DNA from: Bradyrhizobium sp.
Lineage (GTDB): Bacteria; Pseudomonadota; Alphaproteobacteria; Rhizobiales; Xanthobacteraceae
Length of the DNA stretch: 64,000 nt
Assembly: GCF_016213215.1 (NCBI RefSeq)
Contig: NZ_JACRAW010000007.1
Location: 1-64,000, forward strand
Direction: 5' to 3'
Numbering within the stretch: the first letter of the stretch is position 1; the number at the start of each line of letters is the position of its first letter. Shown piece by piece: positions 1 to 8,910 of the stretch. The position numbers were made by a program, and so were the translations under genes. The notes beneath the pieces are model-generated. The model made no database searches. It was not told the origin of the DNA and saw nothing but the letters and a program-made list of their open reading frames with translations.

Positions 1-500
1 AGCGAGCGCTCGAGCGCCGAAACGCGGCTGGAGTGGTCATTGTCGATCGCAAGCACCAACCGGTCGAAGAAGCGCCGTCGCTCCGAGGCCGGTCCAAGGA
101 ACAGGCCGTCCATGCCAGGGGTGAGCCACACCGTGCGAATGTGGTCGCCGAACGCGGCCGGCGAGGAGGCTGGCTCACGGTCGACGCGGCAGCGGCGTGT
201 CGTTGGGGTGTCGGGCTGCGGTGCATCGATGCCCGTGCCGAGCGTGGCAAGCCCGAGGGCGCCCTCGACCTCGGCCGAGACGGCCCAGGACCCATCGCCC
301 TGATTGTCGGCGACATCCTCCAGCGTGGCGCGGCGCAAGCCCCGGCCGGGCGAGAGAAACGAGATCGCCTCAAGGCAATTGGTCTTGCCGGCGCCATTAG
401 GGCCGACCAGAGCCACCATGTCGGCCTGCGTCTCGACGCCGGCCGCGCGGTAATTACGAAAATGCGTCAGCCTCAGGCGATGGATGCGGGACGGGGTCAT
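1..500 (-). CDS. recF: RecF, DNA replication/repair ATPase (N-terminal part; gene runs off the window)
   Basis: SMC-like ATPase that loads RecA at gapped DNA through RecFOR. Reading inward from the ATG at 500, the protein begins MTPSRIHRLRL and has the RecF N-terminal pattern LTHFRNYR, then the Walker A GPNGAGKTN near residues 32-40 and the RecF-typical LTPGMDGLF segment near residue 117. About 166 codons are present; the C-terminal half with the signature and Walker B motifs lies beyond position 1. It follows dnaN on the same strand, the usual dnaA-dnaN-recF order, but about 380 bp separate the two because a small GIY-YIG cassette occupies the gap. Confidence 0.93.
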   Translation of the reverse strand, partial: MTPSRIHRLRLTHFRNYRAAGVETQADMVALVGPNGAGKTNCLEAISFLSPGRGLRRATLEDVADNQGDGSWAVSAEVEGALGLATLGTGIDAPQPDTPTTRRCRVDREPASSPAAFGDHIRTVWLTPGMDGLFLGPASERRRFFDRLVLAIDNDHSSRVSALERS

Positions 501-505
501 CTTGC

Positions 506-538
506 TCGTCATTGCCGGGCTTGACCCGGCAATCCATC
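506..538. repeat. 33-bp inverted repeat, left copy, flanking the GIY-YIG gene
   Basis: Begins TCGTCATTGCCGGG. It is identical, in reverse complement, to 842-874. Its core CCGGG-cttga-CCCGG is itself a hairpin. It lies 5 bp upstream of the recF start codon, so it is also part of the recF leader. Confidence 0.9.
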
Positions 539-545
539 GTCCGCG

Positions 546-833
546 TCAGCGGACAATTTCATCATAAAGATCTCGCCAGTCAGGGTTCTTTGCAACGATC
601 AGGTCGATTTTCCACTCGCGAGACCAATGTTTAATGTTTTTCTCGCGCTGGAGCGCGGCGGCGATCGTTTCGTGCGGCTCGTAATAGACGAGCATCTTAA
701 TGCCGTAGCGCTTGGTGAAGCTTTCCGCAAAGCCCTCGCGGTGTTCATAGACGCGCCGTACCAAATCGTTGGTTACGCCCACCTACAGCGTTCCACCGGG
801 TTTGCTGGCGAGAATGTACACCCAGTAAGTCAT
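546..833 (-). pseudogene. GIY-YIG (YhbQ/UPF0213-like) endonuclease gene interrupted by an in-frame TAG
   Basis: From the ATG at 833 the frame reads MTYWVYILASKPGGTL, then TAG at 785-783, then VGVTNDLVRRVYEHREG and on to the TGA at 546. Small single-domain GIY-YIG proteins of about 95 residues normally have LYVGVTN here, so the stop sits exactly at the tyrosine of the YIG half of the catalytic motif. The rest of the domain (GFAESFTKRY, LVYYEPH, AALQREKNIKHW) is intact, so the mutation is recent, or readthrough, an internal GTG start at 782, or a base-calling error must be considered. The gene is enclosed by perfect inverted repeats. Confidence 0.82.
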
Positions 834-841
834 CTCGTTTT

Positions 842-874
842 GATGGATTGCCGGGTCAAGCCCGGCAATGACGA
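842..874. repeat. 33-bp inverted repeat, right copy, flanking the GIY-YIG gene
   Basis: Exact reverse complement of 506-538. It ends 7 bp before the dnaN stop codon. With the left copy it delimits a 369-bp unit (506-874). Confidence 0.9.
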
Positions 875-881
875 AGAACTG

Positions 882-2000
882 TCACACCCGCATCGGCATC
901 AGCACGTAGAGCGCGCTCTTGTCCTTCTGGTCCTGCATCAGGGTGGGTGAGCCCGGATCGGCAAGTCTCAAGACCGCGACCTCGCCTTCGATCTGGGCCG
1001 CAATGTCGAGCAAATAGCGGGAATTGAAACCGATATCGAGTGGGTCGGAAGCATATTCGACCTCGATCTCTTCGGTCGCGCTGCCGGAGTCGGGATTGGT
1101 CACCGACAGCACCAGCTTGCCGGGAGACAGGGACAGCTTCACCGCCCGTCCGCGCTCGCTCGAGATGGTGGAAACGCGGTCGACGGCGGCTTCGAAATCC
1201 TTCTTGTCGACGAGAAGCTCCTTGTCGTTGTTCTGCGGGATGACCCGGCCGTAATCGGGGAACGTGCCGTCGATCAGCTTCGAGGTCAGCACCACGTCGC
1301 CGATGGTAAGGCGGATCTTGGCCTGCGACAGCTCGACGGTGACCTCCGCCTCGCTGTCTTCGATCAGGCGCTGTACTTCCCCGACCGTCTTGCGCGGCAC
1401 GATCACGCCCGGCATGCCGGCGGCGCCCGTAGGCTGGACGAGGTCGAACTGCGCCAGCCGGTGCCCGTCGGTGGCGACCCCGCGCAGCGTGGCGGCCTTG
1501 GCGGTCCCGGCGGCGTGCAGATAGATGCCGTTAAGATAGTAGCGCGTCTCTTCCGTGGAGATCGCGAACTGGGTGCGGTCGATCAGGCGCTTGAGGTCCT
1601 TGGCGGGCAGCGCGAAGGAATGCGTCATGTCGCCGGCGGCAAGATCCGGAAAATCGTTCTCCGGCAGCGTCTGCAGCGTGAAGCGTGAGCGGCCGGCACG
1701 GATCGCCAGAATGGCGCGGTCGCCGTCGGCCTCCAGCACGATCTGCGAACCGTCGGGCAGCTTGCGCACGATGTCGTAGAACATGTGCGCGGGCACCGTG
1801 GTCGCGCCCGCGGTGGCGGTTTCGGCCGGCAGTGTTTCCGTCACCTCGAGGTCGAGATCGGTTGCCTTGAGCGACAAACGAGTATTCTCGGCGCGCACCA
1901 GCACGTTGCCGAGGATCGGGATGGTATTGCGGCGTTCGACCACCCGGTGGACATGGCCCAGCGATTTCAGGAGCTGCGCGCGTTCGACCGTAACCTTCAT
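882..2000 (-). CDS. dnaN: DNA polymerase III beta subunit (sliding clamp)
   Basis: 372-residue ring-forming clamp that tethers polymerase III to DNA. Sequence landmarks: N-terminal MKVTVERAQLLKSLGHVHRVVERRNTIPIL, middle-domain RYYLNGIYLH and ATDGHRLA, and the C-terminal LYVLMPMRV tail that forms the partner-binding pocket. The start at 2000 is chosen because the protein begins at the conserved MKVTVERA, with GGTGGG about 7 nt upstream; a longer in-frame reading to 2102 adds 34 residues unlike DnaN. It lies 300 bp downstream of dnaA on the same strand, as in other Rhizobiales. Confidence 0.96.
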   Translation of the reverse strand: MKVTVERAQLLKSLGHVHRVVERRNTIPILGNVLVRAENTRLSLKATDLDLEVTETLPAETATAGATTVPAHMFYDIVRKLPDGSQIVLEADGDRAILAIRAGRSRFTLQTLPENDFPDLAAGDMTHSFALPAKDLKRLIDRTQFAISTEETRYYLNGIYLHAAGTAKAATLRGVATDGHRLAQFDLVQPTGAAGMPGVIVPRKTVGEVQRLIEDSEAEVTVELSQAKIRLTIGDVVLTSKLIDGTFPDYGRVIPQNNDKELLVDKKDFEAAVDRVSTISSERGRAVKLSLSPGKLVLSVTNPDSGSATEEIEVEYASDPLDIGFNSRYLLDIAAQIEGEVAVLRLADPGSPTLMQDQKDKSALYVLMPMRV

Positions 2001-2302
2001 TGCACTACCCACCTGATCCCCAAGATGGAAAAGCCGGGCGGCCCGATGGCACGCCCCGGCGCTGGACACCCGAAAAGCCGGATCAGTTAAGGATTTGACC
2101 AAACCCCCGGGGGTCGCGCAAGGTGGCGCGGATGAGCCCCGGATTCAAGGGATAGGTGCGCAGTTCCCCACGTTTTGCTGGCCTTTTCGCGACTCGTTGG
2201 CGTGGAAGGGCAGCATCAGGAGCGGGCAAGGCACAACCCGGCTCGCGGCATGTCGCGAGCCGACCTTCTGCGGACGAGAGGTGGCCAGGAGGAGCCGAAG
2301 GC

Positions 2303-3730
2303 TCACTCCTGCAGCTGGCGCTTCAGCGACTCGACCTCTTCGGATAGCGCCGTGTCCTTGGCGACCAGTGCCTCGATCTTGCGCACCGCGTGGAGCACCG
2401 TGGTGTGGTCGCGTCCGCCGAAGCGACGACCGATCTCCGGCAGCGACCGCAAGGTCAGGGTCTTCGCCAGATACATCGCGACCTGGCGCGGACGAACCAC
2501 ATTGGCGGTGCGGCGCGAGGACAACAGGTCCGACCGGCTGACATTGTACTGGCGCGCCACCACGCGCTGAATGTCCTCGATCTTGATACGCTTGGGCTCC
2601 TGCGGCCGGATCAGGTCGCGGACCTCGCGCTCGGCCATTTCCAGCGTCACCGGCTGCGCATTGAGTTTGGAGTGGGCGAGCAGGCGATTGATCGCTCCCT
2701 CGAGGTCGCGACCGTTATGAGTGATGGTGCGGGCAAGATAGTTCAGCACGTCGTCCGGCACGTCGAAGCTTGCATGATGGGCGCGAGCGGCTGCGACGCG
2801 CGACTTGAGAATGCCAAGCCGCAGCTCTTCACCAAGCGATCCCATCTCGACCACGAGGCCGCCGGCAAGGCGCGAGCGGACGCGATCGTCGAGGCTCTCC
2901 AGATCGGACGGCGGACGATCCGCCGCGATCACCACCTGCCGGCCGGCGTCGATCAGCGCGTTCAGCGTGTGGCAGAACTCGGCTTGCGTCGACTTGCCTT
3001 GCAGGAACTGAAGGTCGTCTATCACGAGCACGTCGATGCCGCGCAGCGCTTCCTTGAACGCCAGGGCCGTCTGGGTCTTCAATGCGGCGACGAAGCCGTA
3101 CATGAACTTCTCCGCAGTCAGATACAGCACCTTGCGTTCGTTGCCGGAGTTGCCCGCCCACGTCACCGCCTGCAGCAGGTGGGTCTTGCCGAGCCCGACG
3201 CCGGCATGGATGTAAAGCGGGTTGAACATCACGGGATCGCCGCGGCGCCCCTCGGCGACCTGGCGGGCCGCCGCATGCGCCAGCGTGTTGGAACGGCCGA
3301 TGACGAAGCTGGCAAATGTCAGCCGCGGATCAAGCGGCGAACCACCGAGCGCGTCGTGGTTGGCGGACACCGGCACGGTCGCCGTGGCGCGCAGATCGGC
3401 AGTCCTGCCATCGGCACGGTCGGCACGCCGCGGGTCGATGGCTGGCGCAGCCTCCTTCCCCGGGGCCACCGGGCGGATCGCCGAACGCACGGTGAGATCA
3501 ATGCGATGCACGTCCGGCAGTTCGGCCTGCCAGCAGGAGAGTACGCGCTCGGCGTAGTGCGCCTGGATCCAGCTCTTCAGGAAGCGGGTGGGGACCGAAA
3601 GCCGTACGCTTTTGTCCTGCACACCTTCCAGATCCATGCGGGCAAACCAGCTTGTGTAAACATCTTCGCCTACGGTTGAGCGCAGGCGGCCCTTCACGCG
3701 TGACCAGCGTTCTTGTTCCGGTGTCGTCAT
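2303..3730 (-). CDS. dnaA: Chromosomal replication initiator protein DnaA
   Basis: 475-residue AAA+ initiator that binds DnaA boxes and melts oriC. Domain I (about 1-85, [20 protein letters not shown]) is followed by a variable linker (90-135). The AAA+ domain has Walker A GVGLGKTH (177-184), Walker [11 protein letters not shown] (234-243) and DRVRSRL sensor/arginine region (282-288). Domain IV (from about 385) carries the DNA-binding signature [10 protein letters not shown] (439-448). Length is normal for alphaproteobacteria. It is followed by dnaN and recF, with rpsT upstream. Confidence 0.97.
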   Translation of the reverse strand: MTTPEQERWSRVKGRLRSTVGEDVYTSWFARMDLEGVQDKSVRLSVPTRFLKSWIQAHYAERVLSCWQAELPDVHRIDLTVRSAIRPVAPGKEAAPAIDPRRADRADGRTADLRATATVPVSANHDALGGSPLDPRLTFASFVIGRSNTLAHAAARQVAEGRRGDPVMFNPLYIHAGVGLGKTHLLQAVTWAGNSGNERKVLYLTAEKFMYGFVAALKTQTALAFKEALRGIDVLVIDDLQFLQGKSTQAEFCHTLNALIDAGRQVVIAADRPPSDLESLDDRVRSRLAGGLVVEMGSLGEELRLGILKSRVAAARAHHASFDVPDDVLNYLARTITHNGRDLEGAINRLLAHSKLNAQPVTLEMAEREVRDLIRPQEPKRIKIEDIQRVVARQYNVSRSDLLSSRRTANVVRPRQVAMYLAKTLTLRSLPEIGRRFGGRDHTTVLHAVRKIEALVAKDTALSEEVESLKRQLQE

Positions 3731-4887
3731 CGTCTGATAACTTCTCTAAAGTGAGTAATGTTGTGTTGGTGAATGCCGCGCAGCTTTCCTGCGATGGCAC
3801 GACCTCAAGCGAGCTCACCTTCGGGCATAGATCACCCCTCCGGCGAAAACGCCGTTGGGCTGCTCAGCGATTTGAAGGTGACGGGTCGCGAGGTCAGCGC
3901 GTACTCGGCGCGCCATTGCACGTCGGCGGCTGCCGGTAGACGAAATCAACTATGACAACAAGGTTCGAAAAAGGAGTTTGCTCCAATACCGCGATCATTC
4001 CGTATAGCATGAAACCTCCCCATCCCGCCGCGATCACTCGCGACAAGGTCCTGCTGTGATTCAGAAACGGATGCATCCGAACAACAACTGTTCGTTCGCA
4101 ACGTAACTCAATCGATACTAACCCCGTTCGCCGGCCTTGCTTGGCGTTGGTGCCGAGTAGTCCGTGAGTGTCTCTCCTGCTCTTGAGCTAACGAGGCACG
4201 CATGCCCCGCCGGAGAAATTCAGACACAAAACTACCGCACCCATATTGCTATGGGTTGCGACACGACAATCGCTTGGTAAAGCTCCGCCAACGTGCACAC
4301 CGCCGCCGATTTGCACGCTCGCCCCGTTTCCAAAACCGCGCTGGTCTCAAGATCGTGGGCGCTGCGAACGATCTAAGCAATACACGATGCGCGGCGGCCC
4401 GCAACGATTTGATTCAAATCCGAACTGTCGGAAACTTGCCCGGAGCACGGGACTGCCCGCAGCCGCCTTCACGAACGGGAAAGCAAGTTTTTGAATCGCC
4501 GTGCAGAATCGCAAAGCCCGATTGGGGTGTCACAAATAGGACAGCGCGGCAAAAAATTTTCATAAAAGCGTCAAGCGAAAGCCGTGTGAGCGAGTTTTCG
4601 AAATGCTTGTTGTCGCTATGGGGATAAGTGATTACCGAGCCATCGTTTTTCAGGACTCATTTCGATGGGTAACTCCCGCGGCGCAATGCAAAAGGAACTG
4701 CAGGCGCTCCAAGAGTCGGTTTCGGCGTCGCGTTCGCAAGCTTTCCCGCAACTGCACGACGGTTTTCAGCGCGTCATTGCCGCCGTAAGAATACGGAGAA
4801 TTGCGGAGCGAAAAGATGCGCCGAGAAAACTACGGGTTTTTGAGGCGATTCCGACTGGGTGCGACAGCAAAGCAACAGCGATATAAA
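3731..4887. other. 1.16-kb non-coding interval between dnaA and rpsT (dnaA leader; candidate origin region)
   Basis: No convincing gene; the open frames inside show no recognisable protein. It contains the dnaA promoter region and locally AT-rich patches (for example 4549-4568). One close match to a DnaA box, TGGGGATAA, lies at 4619-4627 (one mismatch to TGTGGATAA). No cluster of boxes was found by eye, so assignment as oriC rests only on its position next to dnaA. Confidence 0.35.
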
Positions 4888-4918
4888 AAAGAAAAAGCCC
4901 GGCGAAGCCGGGCTCATT
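4888..4918 (-). terminator. Rho-independent terminator of rpsT
   Basis: On the minus strand the hairpin GCCCGGC-TTC-GCCGGGC is followed by TTTTTCTTTTTT. It lies about 30 bp after the rpsT stop codon. Confidence 0.9.
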
Positions 4919-4941
4919 GACGAATGTCGTTTTCGTTCAGC

Positions 4942-5208
4942 TCATTTCGCAAGCTTTGCGATCTGATGCGTCAGCCGCGATACTTTGCGGCTGGCGTTGT
5001 TCTTGTGAACGATGTTGCGCTGAGCCGCGCGCATCAATGCCGGTTCGGCACTCGCCATCGCCTTCACCGCCGCATCGCGATCGCCGGTCTTGATCGCCTC
5101 TTCGACCAGGCGAACCGCGCTGCGCATCTGCGTGCGGCGCGACTTGTTGATCACGGTACGGCGGGCAATCTTGCGCGTCGCTTTCTTGGCGGAAGTGGTG
5201 TTGGCCAT
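4942..5208 (-). CDS. rpsT: 30S ribosomal protein S20
   Basis: 88-residue, strongly basic helical protein of the small subunit that binds 16S rRNA. It starts [17 protein letters not shown] and contains [12 protein letters not shown] and [13 protein letters not shown], typical S20 segments. The start at 5208 is preceded by GAAGGAT and matches the universal MAN(T/S) start; a longer frame to 5256 is not used. It has its own terminator. In many Rhizobiales mutM (fpg) lies just upstream of rpsT; here it does not. Confidence 0.96.
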   Translation of the reverse strand: MANTTSAKKATRKIARRTVINKSRRTQMRSAVRLVEEAIKTGDRDAAVKAMASAEPALMRAAQRNIVHKNNASRKVSRLTHQIAKLAK

Positions 5209-5611
5209 GGTCTCAAATATCCTTCGGCGGTGACCGGTCGTTTGATCGGGCTTCAACGGCGCCGGCTGCTGACCGCGTGATCGACGCTCGGTTTTACGGT
5301 ATTGGTTGAAAAAGCCGTTCTCCGAGCGAGACGAAACAGTCAGTGTTTAGCCTGATCTGTGCACTGCTCAAAGAACAGCGGCGGCGGGATTGCGCCCGCC
5401 GCCATTTGGCGCCCTTATAGAGGGCAGGCGTGGTACCGTCAACGCCTTGCAAGGCTCTTTGCCGGTCCGCCAGGCGGTCGGGTGGGGTGATAAGCCACTG
5501 ACGAGGTTGAATTTCCAGGCCCGCTTGGGTATTGGCTGGCGGGATTTCAGGTGACCGAGGGAGATGGGCTCCTGGGAACCCTGTCTGCCGGCCTTGTTTC
5601 TAGGGTGACGC
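5209..5611. other. Divergent intergenic region between rpsT and a small membrane-protein gene
   Basis: No gene seen. It holds the rpsT promoter region and a perfect 9-bp stem (GGCGGCGGG / CCCGCCGCC, 5380-5403, loop ATTGCG) without a T-run on either side. The role of the hairpin is unknown. Confidence 0.5.
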
Positions 5612-5929
5612 ATGATCCGCGGCTTTTTCCGACTTGTGGGGCTGTTGCTGCTGGCCGGCGGGTTCATCTTCATGGTCTATGACGGCGCCCGCTGGGTCGC
5701 CGACCAGACGCTGCGGTTCACCCGTTTCGGCCAGTTCTGGAACGACATTCACCAGTCCAGCCAGCAGGCCGTCCGGATTTGGGTCGAGAGCAACGCCCCC
5801 TGGCTCTGGAGTTCCGTTGACAAGCTGATCCTGGACCAGCCGGTCTTCGCCGTGCTGGGCGTCCTCGGAATCCTCCTGATGGTTCTGTTCCGGCCGCGCA
5901 AGCCATTGATCGGCTATTCACGCGACTAG
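5612..5929 (+). CDS. Small inner-membrane protein of unknown function
   Basis: 105 residues with two hydrophobic segments: residues about 5-24 (FRLVGLLLLAGGFIFMVYDG) and about 77-93 (VFAVLGVLGILLMVLF), ending in a basic tail FRPRKPLIGYSRD. The middle (DQTLRFTRFGQFWNDIHQSS) is amphipathic and probably periplasmic. ATG at 5612 follows AGGGTG by 5 nt. I recognise the type as a conserved hypothetical protein of Rhizobiales but know no function. It stands alone between rpsT (divergent) and msrA. Confidence 0.75.
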   Translation: MIRGFFRLVGLLLLAGGFIFMVYDGARWVADQTLRFTRFGQFWNDIHQSSQQAVRIWVESNAPWLWSSVDKLILDQPVFAVLGVLGILLMVLFRPRKPLIGYSRD

Positions 5930-6076
5930 TCGTCACCCTGCATTGCTGTCGCCGGATCGCGCCGACGTAACAGGACTGCCCGCTCCGGCGTATTGGCTTA
6001 TAATAATGCCTTGCATTGAAGGCACCCGCGGCGCGATTTCGCGTTGAGACGGGCTTGCCTGTTCGGAGATCGATCC

Positions 6077-6733
6077 ATGCTGTTCACGCGTAAGAGCACG
6101 GCACTGCCGAGTGCCGCCGAGGCGCTGCCGGGTCGTGCACAACCGATTCCGACCGCCGCCAGCCACTTCATCAATGGTCACAAGCTCAAGCCGCCCTACC
6201 CGGCGGGTCTCGAGCAGGCGGTATTCGGACTTGGCTGCTTCTGGGGCGCGGAGCGCAAGTTCTGGGAGCTCGGTGACCGCGTCTACGTTACGGCGGCCGG
6301 CTATGCCGGCGGCCATACGCCGAACCCCACCTATGAAGAAGTCTGTTCGGGTCTCACGGGACACACCGAGGTGGTGCTGGTCGTGTTCGATCCGAAGAGA
6401 ATCTCCTATCAAAGCCTGTTGAAGAGGTTCTGGGAGAGCCACGACCCCACGCAGGGCATGCGCCAGGGCAATGATCTCGGCACGCAATATCGAAGTGCGA
6501 TCTACACCTTCAGTGACGGGCAGCTTAAAGCAGCCGAGGAGTCCAGGGCGCTCTATCAGAAGGCGCTCGCGGCGAAGAGGCTTGGCGTCATCACCACCGA
6601 AATCGTTCCGGCCGGTGAGTTCTATTTCGCGGAAGACTATCACCAGCAATATCTGGCCAAGAATCCGGCCGGCTATTGCGGGCTTGGCGGCACCGGCGTG
6701 TCCTGCCCGATCGGGGTCGGCGTAAGCGCCTGA
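6077..6733 (+). CDS. msrA: Peptide methionine sulfoxide reductase MsrA
   Basis: Reduces methionine-S-sulfoxide in proteins, using thioredoxin. 218 residues. The catalytic cysteine is Cys54 in GLGCFWGAE; the family segments AGYAGG, GHTEVV, YRSAIY and AEDYHQQYL follow, and the C-terminal [12 protein letters not shown] supplies resolving cysteines (Cys201, Cys210). The start at 6077 has GGAG 8 nt upstream and gives the usual MLF-RK N-terminus; an earlier frame start at 6044 would add 11 residues. No export signal is visible, so it is probably cytoplasmic. Confidence 0.95.
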   Translation: MLFTRKSTALPSAAEALPGRAQPIPTAASHFINGHKLKPPYPAGLEQAVFGLGCFWGAERKFWELGDRVYVTAAGYAGGHTPNPTYEEVCSGLTGHTEVVLVVFDPKRISYQSLLKRFWESHDPTQGMRQGNDLGTQYRSAIYTFSDGQLKAAEESRALYQKALAAKRLGVITTEIVPAGEFYFAEDYHQQYLAKNPAGYCGLGGTGVSCPIGVGVSA

Positions 6734-6841
6734 CCGCGTCTTCACGGCAGTCCTCGCCCGGTCGGCGTGGGGCTGCCGAAACGCTTTGTTAACCATAACG
6801 GGTGCAAGACTTAAGCTATCGCCGTCGAAGGGATAGCTACG

Positions 6842-7591
6842 GTGCGAGTTGCGCGCGCGTTTGACTTATCGATGATTGCCGCTGTCGCCGCGCTCGTCCT
6901 CTCGGGCTGCATGCAAACGCCAGGCCCGGTCGCGGTGGCGCAGTCTTCCGGCGATCTCGATCACATGGCCTATGGCCAGCCCACGCGCACGGCTCCGCCG
7001 GTTGCCGCCGACTCCAGCGGTGGCGGCGCGATCAGCGCCGCGCGCAACGCCTTTGCTGCCTCGCCCCGCCACGCGCCGTCGCCCGTTGCCTACGCCGCAC
7101 CGATGCCGCCGTCCCAGCCGGTGCGGTATGACGCAGCCTATCGGCTCGATGCCGGCGACAAGCTGAGAGTCGTGATCTACGGCCAGGACGGTCTCACCAA
7201 CACCTATGCCATCGACGCGGGCGGCTCGATCACCATGCCCTTGATCGGCGCGGTGCCGGCGCGCGGCCGCACGACGGCCGGGCTTGCCGCGGAGATCTCC
7301 GCCAAGCTGCGTAATGGCTACATTCGCGAGCCGTCGGTTGCGGTCGAGATCGAAACCTACCGGCCTTTCTTCATCCTCGGCGAGGTCGCGGCGCCCGGCC
7401 AATATCCTTATGTGCCGAACATGACGGTGGAGAGTGCGGTCGCAATCGCCGGCGGTTTCTCGCCCCGGGCAAAGCGCGATCTCGTCACGATGACGCATAC
7501 CGATGCTTCCGGTTCGATGCGCGTGGTGGTACCGCTCGGCACGCCGGTCGGTCCCGGCGACACCATCCACGTCGGCGAACGCTGGTTCTGA
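6842..7591 (+). CDS. Polysaccharide export lipoprotein (Wza/GfcE-like)
   Basis: 249 residues, GTG start with AAGGGA about 9 nt upstream. The N-terminus has a lipoprotein signal with lipobox LSGC (Cys at about 23). After a Pro/Ala-rich linker comes the Poly_export domain (about 100-175: YRLDAGDKLRVVIYGQDGL, then GSITMPLIG), followed by an SLBB-like segment (GEVAAPGQYPY, AIAGGFS). Such proteins form or support the outer-membrane channel for exopolysaccharide. No polymerase or chain-length gene lies nearby, so its polysaccharide partner is encoded elsewhere. Confidence 0.88.
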   Translation: MRVARAFDLSMIAAVAALVLSGCMQTPGPVAVAQSSGDLDHMAYGQPTRTAPPVAADSSGGGAISAARNAFAASPRHAPSPVAYAAPMPPSQPVRYDAAYRLDAGDKLRVVIYGQDGLTNTYAIDAGGSITMPLIGAVPARGRTTAGLAAEISAKLRNGYIREPSVAVEIETYRPFFILGEVAAPGQYPYVPNMTVESAVAIAGGFSPRAKRDLVTMTHTDASGSMRVVVPLGTPVGPGDTIHVGERWF

Positions 7592-7653
7592 TCCTTCCGC
7601 AGCATATTTCCGGAATCCCTTAGCGCCGACGCGCGCCCGGAATGGCGTCCGGC

Positions 7654-8328
7654 CTATCTCTTCAGATGCCTGGCGAAGAAAGCCATGCTGCGCGGCCAGG
7701 CAACCTCGGCGCTGGCCTTGTCGTAGCTGGCTCGTTCATCGCAGTGGAAGCCGTGCTGGGCGCCGGGATAGACAAAGACCTCCACCTCGGGTCGCTTGGC
7801 CCTGATGGTCTCGACGTCGCTCAAGGGAATGCTGGCGTCCTTCTCGCCGAAGTGCAATTGGGTCGGCACCTTGGGCTTGTCGTCGGCAAAGCGCACGACG
7901 GCGCTGCCGTAATAGCCGATCGCGGCGGACAATCCGGTCAGCTTGGTCGCGGCGGCGTAGGCGATGCTGCCCCCGAGACAAAAGCCGATGATTCCGACCG
8001 GGCCTGTGTCCTTCACCGCGTCGATCGCCGCCTGGGTATCGCGCAGCATCGCCGGCCAATCGGCATTGGCGATGAACTTGCGGGCCACCGCGATCTCATC
8101 GGGCGAATAACCCGACTGGAAGTTGGGCTCGGTGCGATCGAAGATCGACGGTGCGACGGCGACGTAGCCGTGCGCCGCCAGACGATCGCAGACCGAACGG
8201 ATGTGGTGGTTGACGCCGAATATCTCCTGGATCACCACGATCGCGCCTTTCGGGGCGCCGCTCGGGTCGGCGCGGTAGGCGCCCAGCTGAAAATGGTCCG
8301 AGGCCGTCAGCTTGATGTCTGTTCCCAC
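7654..8328 (-). CDS. Dienelactone hydrolase family protein
   Basis: 224-residue alpha/beta hydrolase. The nucleophile is a cysteine in GFCLGG (Cys117), with the acid in GEKDASIP (Asp164) and the base in GAQHGF (His192); QEIFGVN is the usual glutamate-containing segment near the N-terminus. The GTG at 8328 is preferred because AGGA lies 8 nt upstream; an ATG at 8352 would add 8 residues but has no Shine-Dalgarno sequence. No aromatic-degradation genes lie around it, so the true substrate is unknown. Confidence 0.88.
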   Translation of the reverse strand: MGTDIKLTASDHFQLGAYRADPSGAPKGAIVVIQEIFGVNHHIRSVCDRLAAHGYVAVAPSIFDRTEPNFQSGYSPDEIAVARKFIANADWPAMLRDTQAAIDAVKDTGPVGIIGFCLGGSIAYAAATKLTGLSAAIGYYGSAVVRFADDKPKVPTQLHFGEKDASIPLSDVETIRAKRPEVEVFVYPGAQHGFHCDERASYDKASAEVAWPRSMAFFARHLKR

Positions 8329-8411
8329 GTTGTTATTCCTCTTGCCGCTCATAGCTGGTTCAAGTCCCGGCGGTTCTCTCCCGCCATTATTAAGGGAGCT
8401 CTATGTATCTC

Positions 8412-8512
8412 CTCATCCTGAGGAGCTTGCGAAGCAAGCGTCTCGAAGGATGAAGGCCCGTGTCGGGCCTCATGGTTCGAGACGGCGCTAACGCGCCTCC
8501 TCACCATGAGGG
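8412..8512. repeat. Palindromic intergenic repeat (CTCATCCTGAGGAG family)
   Basis: Starts CTCATCCTGAGGAG and ends CTCCTCACCATGAGGG, the two ends being roughly complementary. Internal hairpins include GCTTGCGAAGCAAGC. This pattern is a common intergenic repeat in Bradyrhizobium and Rhodopseudomonas genomes (from memory). Confidence 0.75.
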
Positions 8513-8556
8513 TTGAAAGCCTCGCGCACCGAAAAGATTCGCATCCTGAAAACGAC

Positions 8557-8910
8557 CTATTCCCACATCCAGTTCTCGCCCCAATCACCCTTCCAGCCTG
8601 CAAGGCGACCGTGGCGAAACTGCAGGAACAGGCGGTGATGGTGATTGACCAGGCCACTGCCGCCGGTATTGCGCAATGCGAGATAGATTTCATTGCCGGG
8701 ACGGCCGCTGACATATTGCAGGGGCTGGCCGAGCGCGCGCGCAGTTTCCTCGACGTCCATCCCGAACGCCAGCGGCGTGGTGTTCGATAGCGTCGCGGTG
8801 AAGGGCCGGCGAGGTTGTTCGGATGGGACAAATTGCTGGGCGTTGGCCGGCGGCGGCAGAAGGCAGAGCGCCGTTAATAGGAGGGCGCAACTGTTGAGCG
8901 GCTCGCTCAT
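8557..8910 (-). CDS. Secreted hypothetical protein, translationally coupled to the upstream hydrolase
   Basis: 117 residues. Hydrophobic N-terminus (SCALLLTALCLLPPPANA) is a clear signal peptide with likely cleavage after ANA (about residue 24). The mature part, QQFVPSEQPRR onward, ends in GDWGENWMWE and has no motif I recognise. Its ATG overlaps the stop of the alpha/beta-hydrolase gene by 4 nt (ATGA), so the two are probably co-translated. Function unknown. Confidence 0.7.
   Translation of the reverse strand: MSEPLNSCALLLTALCLLPPPANAQQFVPSEQPRRPFTATLSNTTPLAFGMDVEETARALGQPLQYVSGRPGNEIYLALRNTGGSGLVNHHHRLFLQFRHGRLAGWKGDWGENWMWE

Noticed and set aside
2390..3679. 429-residue open frame antisense to dnaA
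   Set aside because: High GC makes long antisense frames common; the composition is His/Arg/Gln-rich and unlike a protein, and dnaA is certain.
4202..4627. 141-residue open frame in the dnaA leader
   Set aside because: No start signal, no domain, composition not protein-like; it lies in a region of lower coding character.
4400..4860. Several GANTC (CcrM) sites near the presumed origin
   Set aside because: About as many as chance predicts for this length; no clustering worth a claim.
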